Of a stretch of 64,000 bases of DNA, positions 57,536-64,000 are shown one piece after another (positions within the stretch are counted from its first letter, which is position 1; every line of letters begins with the position of its first letter). The notes under the pieces are model-generated. The model was not told the DNA's origin. It did not search any database and worked only from the letters and a program-made list of their open reading frames with translations. The stretch spans positions 7,518,001 to 7,582,000 of the forward strand of contig CM073590.1 in assembly GCA_037074705.1 (NCBI GenBank). The letters are read 5' to 3'. The stretch is from Zhengitettix transpicula. Its lineage: Eukaryota; Arthropoda; Insecta; Orthoptera; Tetrigidae. A program made the translations under genes and the position numbers.

Positions 57536-57630
57536 ATAATTATTAACTCTTAATTGCCCTTTCATCATTACAATATATATAAAATTATATATATAATTAT
57601 TAACTTAATTGCCCTTTAATCATTAAACTA
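57536..57630 (-). repeat. Duplicated terminus of LTR-TA copy 5
   Basis: ATAATTATTAACTCTTAATTGCCCTTTCATCATTA (57536-57570) is repeated with small changes at 57593-57626, after a TA-rich spacer. It may be a remnant of a second LTR-TA end or a local duplication. Confidence 0.7.
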
Positions 57631-57640
57631 CATATGAAAT

Positions 57641-60158
57641 TATATTTAGTACTATCATTTTATATTTATTTATTTTAGAATTGTTTTCGTTTCAGATTTT
57701 TCCTAATATTTCCCGAACTTTTAGTATGTATTTTAAAACGTGTTCTGACGTAATAAATCATTTTGAATCTTTTCAATTTGTATTAATATTGGGCTACTAA
57801 ATCGCATTATTGTGTATCCTTCTATAATGTGTTCCTGAAGAATGGACGTTCGTGGATCGATGTGTGACCTTTAGAATAAATGCAACGTTAGTCATAATTA
57901 TAAGATATAAATAGAACTCAAACATGAATATTAAAGTGGACAGTGAGCACAATCCAACAGATAATACATGAATTCTCCTGTTCATCCGAAACTCGTAATT
58001 ATATGTTTCCTGTGCAGTTCTTTCTGACATCATTCACGCAGAACAGCAGGGGTGGCATTCAGTGTCCGCGTGGTCCAGAACTGGTCGGAAGCATGGTCCA
58101 GCGGACGCATAGAATAGTTCTGCCCTCGTGTTACGTTCGGTATACAACGCTAACGAGCCGAGTAAAACATTATGTTAGTGCGCGATAGTCTGGTAACCTT
58201 TGACCCAGGAAATCTGTTAAAAAGCTGTCAGATGGTGTAAGCAGCCACAAAGGAGAGTCAGCTGCTATTGTTGGGACTTTCAAACAATACTTCGTCAAAG
58301 AAAGTCTGCGCGCGCTTCGGAAGGAAACTCCGGGCAAAATGAATTTTCCAACTCGCTTCGTGGCGTTATTTACTTCCGTCGCTATGAATAATTACATTTT
58401 GAGAAACGGTATTATATAAAAAGGGGATTCTGAGGTAAAATAGTTTGAAAATTACAGTCGGTATTTACACTTCAAAGATGATATAAATAAATCATAATTA
58501 TATATCTTTTATATGGTTCATTATTTCGGAAACCGTAATCTAGAGTCAAAGTTTATATCTAAGTACACAAATATGAAAGTTTTCTCTGCCCTATACATAT
58601 CAATAATATAAATGTGCAATATAATAAAGTATCAGAACAAATATTTTTATAATGATTAAATTTTCCATAGCTATGTTAATGTTTCTGACGTATCAGCTAA
58701 ATCACCCATATTAATTGCAGAACAACGCTGTGTTTTTAATCAGAAATCACAATATTTCCGTAAACGTTTGCTTGAATTTCAAAATAAAATTTTAAAAATT
58801 GCATTCATTCATCAATATATTTCAATGTTAATTAAAAATTTGAGAGTATTTTACTGACGCAAATATTTTAATAGAAACAACCAAATTATAACAATAATTT
58901 TCATATTAATTATTAATTAATTGTGGCCCTTTCCCTGAAGTACCAGTAAGTTTGCGGTAATTTGAGAAGAACAGTAGTAATGTTATTAAAAAATAAAAGT
59001 ATTATCACCTTTACGTAGCCATTAAGGAAATAAATTAAGAATTAACAATGCAATTTTCATATTGGCAGATAAAATAAAGTATAGGAAGATATTTTAAACT
59101 TTAAAGTTTAAGCTAATCTGCCTGATGATGAAAAAGTATTTGACATTTATAATACTTTAAATAAATAAACAAATGACTTTGTGTCAGAAAACTGTTTATT
59201 AACAAAATAATTAAATATGTCAACGGTTCGTCCTGTTTAGGATATCGTTAGGTTTAATAATTTATGTATAAATTATGTAAATAAATTGAGAGAAGGCCTT
59301 GCTTGTTGAAACCGAAAATAGTTGCCCACAAGAGGTCCTCAAAAAAGGACGTAACGTCAATATATTTAATTTTTTTTGTTAATAAACAATTTTCTGATTC
59401 AAGGCCGTTTGTTTGTTTATTGATTTATATAATTCTTTTTAAGTTAAATAACAACAACTGAGCTTATGAGTAGCAGAGAAAATAGTAAATTCTGATTGAT
59501 TCATTAATATTAAAATTGACACTGGTGATTTGAAAGTTTTACTTCTCTTGATGGAAAGTAAAAATAAACGTGCAAAATTAAGGAGACTTCAAATTTAGAT
59601 AACGAAAGCCATATTCCAGAAAGAAAATCTGTTTGTTTTTAGCTTCAATATAGGAATAAAATAATAAATTCCTCTAACTACATAACTGAGGTACCGATTT
59701 ATATGGAAGTGATTCGTTAGAAAAGTCTAATAAGTATTGTAATAGTTATTTATTATTTCTATTGGTCCTCAGTTCAGATAATAAGATTCCTAAATGTAGA
59801 GAAGGATTAATAAATTCTTGTTTATATAACTGTGAGTCGGAGTCGGAATAATATAATATCAACACGCTAGGAAGGATTTGAAAATAATGTAGTTCAGTAT
59901 ATTTTTGCATTAAACATGAATGAACAAGGAATAACGCTGCTAAATAAATAAATGGCCGCTCCACGATGCAGAAAAAGCAAAACAAAGAAAGGATAGACAT
60001 CTTCTTCTGAGCAGGCTCCATCTTCGAATGTGTTCTTGAACCTAAAACAAGGAGAAAAACAAAACAAGAAAATTATGGTAAATAAAACAACAATATATTC
60101 GAATGTTCCAAAAAAAACATTCTACACGGTAATTATATATAGTTTGAAGTCTTCTATT
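57641..60158. other. AT-rich intergenic sequence, no gene seen
   Basis: A GC-richer patch at about 58020-58390 carries an 81-codon plus frame without recognisable motifs. The rest is AT-rich. The 91-codon minus frame at 59746-60021 is unsupported. Confidence 0.45.
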
Positions 60159-60572
60159 CTAATAAATAAAATAGAGGGTTTGTGTGTGTTCCGCATACAA
60201 ATCTACACCCGTGGTGCAAATTTAACAAAATTTCGTTCACGTATTCGTTTTGAACAGGAAAACAATACTGTGGGACTAAGACACGTCTAACACCCCCAGG
60301 GATGGAGGTGGACGGGATTGGAAATTTTCAAACACGTTCAACGGCCGATATTGGCGTCGAACGAATACATTTCTGAGTCAATGAAATTGATAGTCTTTCT
60401 CCCAATGTTGTTTACATATAATTTCAACCCCTTTTAGCATAGTAAGGGGTGGAGGGGCTATACAAAAAAAGAAAGCAAAAACAACCGAGATTGGAGTCGA
60501 ATCCGTGGTTAGGCATGTCGCTGAGTTTAATTATGATAACCCGGTTAAAGCCGGGCACCCAGCTGATATATA
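60159..60572 (-). mobile_element. Z-family copy with both ends visible
   Basis: Begins ATAAATAAAATAGAGGGTTTGTGTGTGTTCC and ends CCCGGTTAAAGCCGGGCACCCAGCTGATATATA. The latter resembles the CCGGGC...AGCT endings of a widespread insect repeat class. The reverse complement of the interior (AAAAGGGGTTGAAATTATATG, CATTGACTCAGAAATGTATTCGTTCGACGCCAATATCGGCCGTTGAACGTGTTT) aligns with the modules at 9665 and 10325. It has one set of modules, whereas the 9-10 kb block has several. The 86-codon frame at 60030-60290 is not coding. Confidence 0.6.
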
Positions 60573-63363
60573 ATAATGATGGAGTTTCTAATTTAACTTA
60601 AAAATTGTCTTAATATTTTCCAAGAAGCTATGTTTCATAAAGAGGAAAACACAATTATAAGATACACATTATTGCGATCTGATTTAATAAAATATTTTCT
60701 TATAACGGGTATTACAGGTTACTTAAATTATTTTATATTTTGTACCAATAACACTTCGAATTTACTCCGAGTTTGTTTCGCCTCAAGTGGAAAAAAGAAG
60801 ACCCTAGAAAGGCGCCGTTACGTTAGATAGCGTGATTTTCCTAAACAATGGTAATTTAAAAAACACTTGCGGAAATTTAGCAGAGGTCAGGTTCTTAATT
60901 GAATAGAAGAATAGTGTTATGTCATGTTACTATCGTAAATACATGATACACATTCTTGATCACAGTTCGACTATAATTTGAAATAAAAACTGCCTCTTCC
61001 AACATAGAAAAATGAAATGCGTCATTATTTGACTAGTGTTCCGTCAGTGAAAGAACGTAAACGCTACCTCCCTGAATCACGATTGTAGTTAGTGTTCTTA
61101 ATGCTATAGTCCTATCTATGAAACGTCACAAATTCCATTGTAAATTTACTTGACATGTTAGATTTTGGTAGGGTAGAGATAAGCATATTCAATCGAGTTT
61201 TGATTTTATTTTTAAAATATGGCAGGGTTTGGCCCTGTCTTGTATTTGCATCTTATCTAACTGATTGGGTGAAACCTGGAGAAAAATTAATCAATATTGA
61301 ATGAGAAGAATTCTAACACCAATAGTTTTGATATTTAGTTCAGCTTTTTAATTATTTTTTTATGTTTCGATTACAAAAAACGAACTTAATTGGGACAAGA
61401 CTTAAAGTATAGGTAGTAAAAGAACATTCTTGTAATAATTCCAGAATGAAATATAGAGAATATGTATGGAGCCAAACTGTAGCTAGAATTTAACGTAATA
61501 AAGACACTTCTATTATTTTTGTTTGATCAACGAATCATCATATCGAAGTCTTACTAGATAATTTATCATATCCACAAATAGCCTCTCGAGTTACCTCAAC
61601 AAAATAATTACAAAACTTAATACTTATTAAATTCAATTGATAATATAATTAAAAACATTACAAGAAAGAAGAAGATCCCAGCACCGACAAATGATACGAT
61701 ACGAAGTAGTTAAATCAATAAATAAAAGGTTGGGAAAAATGACTGCTGATTTTTTAAATAATAATAAATATTTACATTGAAAACATTCATTCCGATCGAA
61801 TGTTACGCCCAATGCACATGTGCGTAGCCCCTACTTTAGAAATCAAACCGTATTCAGAGTAATATCCGGGAATCGTAAATAATATATTTTCTCATTTCAT
61901 GCATATAAGCTATTACTGGTTCACATACTAATTAAATTTAAACCAAATTTATTTGTTTCTCTATTATTCAAATTTTTATTCAAGTAAAGCATTCTCAAAT
62001 TAAGAATCTCGGACAACAACATAGTACACGGTTTATATAAGCAGTCAAATGAACTGTTTCTGAATACCAGATAAGAAAAACCTATTCCAGTTAATCTGAA
62101 CCTGAATATTAAGCAGATACTTTCAATCCGTTCATTAGGCCTAGAAAAATGGCGTAAAATAAGCAGAATTAAACATTACTTGTTTCTCAGCTACTCTGTA
62201 AAGCTACTACAGTAAATTCATTGTAAACTGATATATTTTAATTTGCATGGGAGTGCCGCGTCCATATTCCAATTTAAAATTCTGGAGTATCGTCAACAAT
62301 ATGTGGTGACAGTACGCTTAAGTATTTACGTCAAAGATAACAGTTTCATTGTTAATTAACAAACTTCTCGCAGCGGCAAAGCCAATTTTTGAAAAACGTT
62401 CTGGAACGAATCTTTTGGATGGTTTCAAACTGGACCATCTTGTTCGCTGTAAAAAATTATACTCATCCAATCAGGCCTATTTTTCCGATAAATTATACGA
62501 TTCAATTTTTTGTCACACAAGAGATTATTTTCCAGATCGTGGTTTAAAAAAGATAACCTATGCAAAGAATAATATACAACGGAGAAACACTTGCCAAATT
62601 ATCAACTAATATTAAAAGCTATTTGACAACAGATTTAAAATTTCACTAAAATTTGGAAGTACTTCTAAAAAACGTACAAAGACGTACCAAAACGTTGGTT
62701 TTCTCATTAATTAAATAAATTTGTCTGAAATTATTCATAAACTGCATTATATATGTCATATATTACAGACGTAAAAATAAAACCATTAAAATACACGTAT
62801 AATGTTAATTAAACAAAAATATAAAATCAAAGAGATTTACTGAAACACAAAATAACTTTAAATAAGTTGTTGAGATTTCAAGTTTAATATTGACAGTGTG
62901 CTAATGATTTGATGAATAACAATTCTGAAATTATTATTTTACCATAATGACATTTCCTATCTAATATAGTGGCGTTTTCAAAATCCAATTTGTGATTATA
63001 TTGATATCAGTGTTTAGTAATCGCATTGATTTGCCGGCAGCAATTTTTAAATTATATTTATGTTCTTTAATCGTCGTAATTAATTAAATCACTTTTTGTT
63101 TGTTCTATATAACATGAGCAACATTTATAACAATAAGTTATAAAATTGAAGTTCAACATATTCCTATTCTAAACTCTGCTATAAAATTTATATTATATTT
63201 CATTTTGAAAATACGCTATAATAGTCAGGTAACCTCATTAAGGTAGAAGAATAATTTCAGAAATGTTATTCATTAAGAATCTTTCAAAGACTGTCAATAT
63301 TAAATTTTAAACCGAAAAGCTCAAGAAATTGTATATTTTGTTTAATTCCTTTGGTATTTCTGT
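60573..63363. other. AT-rich intergenic sequence, no gene seen
   Basis: 2.8 kb of AT-rich DNA. The 86-codon plus frame at 62349-62609 has no recognisable domain. Confidence 0.5.
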
Positions 63364-64000
63364 ATACAGTGTGTAACAGAGGAAAATGCACAAACATAAA
63401 GAGGGGATGAAGGGATCAAATACAGACATTTTTGTCACAGAAGTTTCGTTACAGCGCAAAAGAAAAAAAGAGAGAAATAGAATTTGAAAATCGCGTCCCT
63501 GCCACCTTTGCCATCTGCGGTTGCCTGTCCCGTTGCACCAGTGCCAAAATGTTGTCGATAATTGATATTTGACGAAGGAAACGAAGCAAAGAGAAGATAC
63601 GCTTATCATTATCCAGATAGGCAATTTTCCAACGTAAGAACGTTTGCTGCAATGTTTCGTTGGGACAGAGAAACTGGCCGCGTTAAGCACGTACGTGAGG
63701 AACGAGCTCGCCTGGCGGAACTTCGCTCATATCGATGATCAGTCGTGAACTTCGTGTAGAGAATATTTTCAGCGATTCCTCTAATAAATTCCAGAATACG
63801 TGTATTTCGTATTTTAATTTTTCAAGTACTGTGGGGTGATCGAGTACCCAGTTTTTAATTTTTGAAGGATAAACATCAATATTGGCATTAACACCATATA
63901 CAAAGAGCACACAAAATGGAACCAGAATTTTCTTTCGTAAACAATACAGGATACCACGTAGCGGGTGGTCACAGGAGTTGAAAAGGGTCAACGCAGATGG
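63364..64000 (+). mobile_element. Unclassified element remnant carrying a DUF4817-like fragment
   Basis: From TACAGTGTGTAACAGAGG (63364), which resembles the outer end of an insect transposon, through the coding relic at 63565-63738, to the window edge. The segment beyond 63740 (102-codon minus frame) is unrecognised and continues out of the window. Confidence 0.35.
63565..63738 (+). pseudogene. DUF4817-like helix-turn-helix fragment
   Basis: The frame reads IFDEGNEAKRRYAYHYPDR, QFSNVRTFAAMFRWDRETGR, then VKHVREERARLAE and a stop at 63736. This follows the pattern of the short helix-turn-helix domain frequent in insect transposon-derived proteins: GN-x-x-EA-x-R-x-Y, a YP-x-R segment, then T-F-x-x-x-x-R-x-x-R-ETG. 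An upstream in-frame stop lies just before the fragment and no Met starts it, so it is a relic. The minus-strand frames over the same bases (63307-63690) are shadows. Confidence 0.55.

Larger units (their letters stand above)
56078..57572 (-). mobile_element. LTR-TA copy 5, split by an S insertion
   Basis: Ends TGTAAT (56078-56083) and ATTACA (57567-57572) between TA-rich flanks. It contains a degenerate primer-site complement CACACGTTAAGGCATCA (56123-56139) at the same place as in copies 1 and 4. On the sense strand AAGGCCCAATTAAAGACCTGAGATAAGGG aligns with copies 2 and 3, and TTGTTACCGGAAACAAAGGAACAATAATGG aligns with TTGTTATCGGCGAAAACACAAACACAACAATGG of copy 2. Without the S insert and its duplication it is about 0.99 kb. 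A 47-bp tandem duplication (57328-57421) sits where copy 3 has its ~33-bp array. Confidence 0.72.

Noticed and set aside
63683..63991. 102-codon minus frame at the window end
   Set aside because: No recognised domain. It overlaps the downstream part of a transposon relic on the other strand.
1..64000. CRISPR arrays, operons, rRNA genes, bacterial or phage genes
   Set aside because: No regularly spaced repeats, no clustered long frames and no prokaryotic coding pattern. All evidence points to a eukaryotic, insect-like intergenic region.

Overview
The window looks like a gene-poor stretch of an insect nuclear genome. It is AT-rich, has many (TA)n runs, and contains no host protein-coding gene, rRNA gene or intact tRNA gene that I can support. 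The insect assignment rests on the mobile elements: a D,D34D mariner, a DUF4817-like fragment, a LINE fragment with RNase H and zinc-knuckle motifs, tRNA-derived SINEs and LTR elements with tRNA-Lys-type primer sites. I cannot name the species or order. Nearly all recognisable content is transposable-element debris in several families, some of which I identified only by comparing copies inside the window. Layout: (1) An ~0.54 kb A-tailed retroposon, here called S, has eight copies (about 580, 13309, 18435, 20025, 25121, 36825, 38010, 56565). Two copies have convincing 11-bp target duplications. (2) An ~0.9-1.0 kb LTR-like family, here called LTR-TA, has five copies (5245, 11789, 16604, 38782, 56078). 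Its ends are TGTAAT...ATTACA, every copy sits inside a (TA)n run, and most carry a tRNA-Lys primer-site-like motif inside the repeat near one end. The fifth copy is split by an S insertion. (3) A structurally complete LTR retrotransposon occupies 28242-32762 on the minus strand. Its two 666-bp LTRs differ at only two positions by eye, it has an AAGAC target duplication, a polypurine tract and a primer-site-like sequence, and its only long ORF is a 383-residue Gag-like coiled-coil protein with five 11-residue repeats. No pol is visible, so it looks like a very young non-autonomous, gag-only element. (4) A broken mariner lies at 40152-41359 with matching 27-bp terminal repeats and TA duplications. 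(5) Smaller relics are a LINE 3' ORF piece (8140-8560), a second mariner end (52470), tRNA-like SINEs (24864, 25036, 49285, 55401) and a family with repeated internal modules, here called Z (9050-10640, 45660, 60159). (6) A few non-repetitive, GC-richer islands (7390-7690, 42860-43060, 48430-48960, 51780-52160) stand out from the AT-rich background and are candidates for conserved regulatory DNA. The rest is AT-rich sequence in which I see no gene. The elements do not form a pathway. The picture is layered insertion: old LTR-TA copies, then S and mariner copies (one S inside an LTR-TA), then the recent gag-only element. All statements about identity, family and age come from reading the sequence; no database search or alignment program was run.
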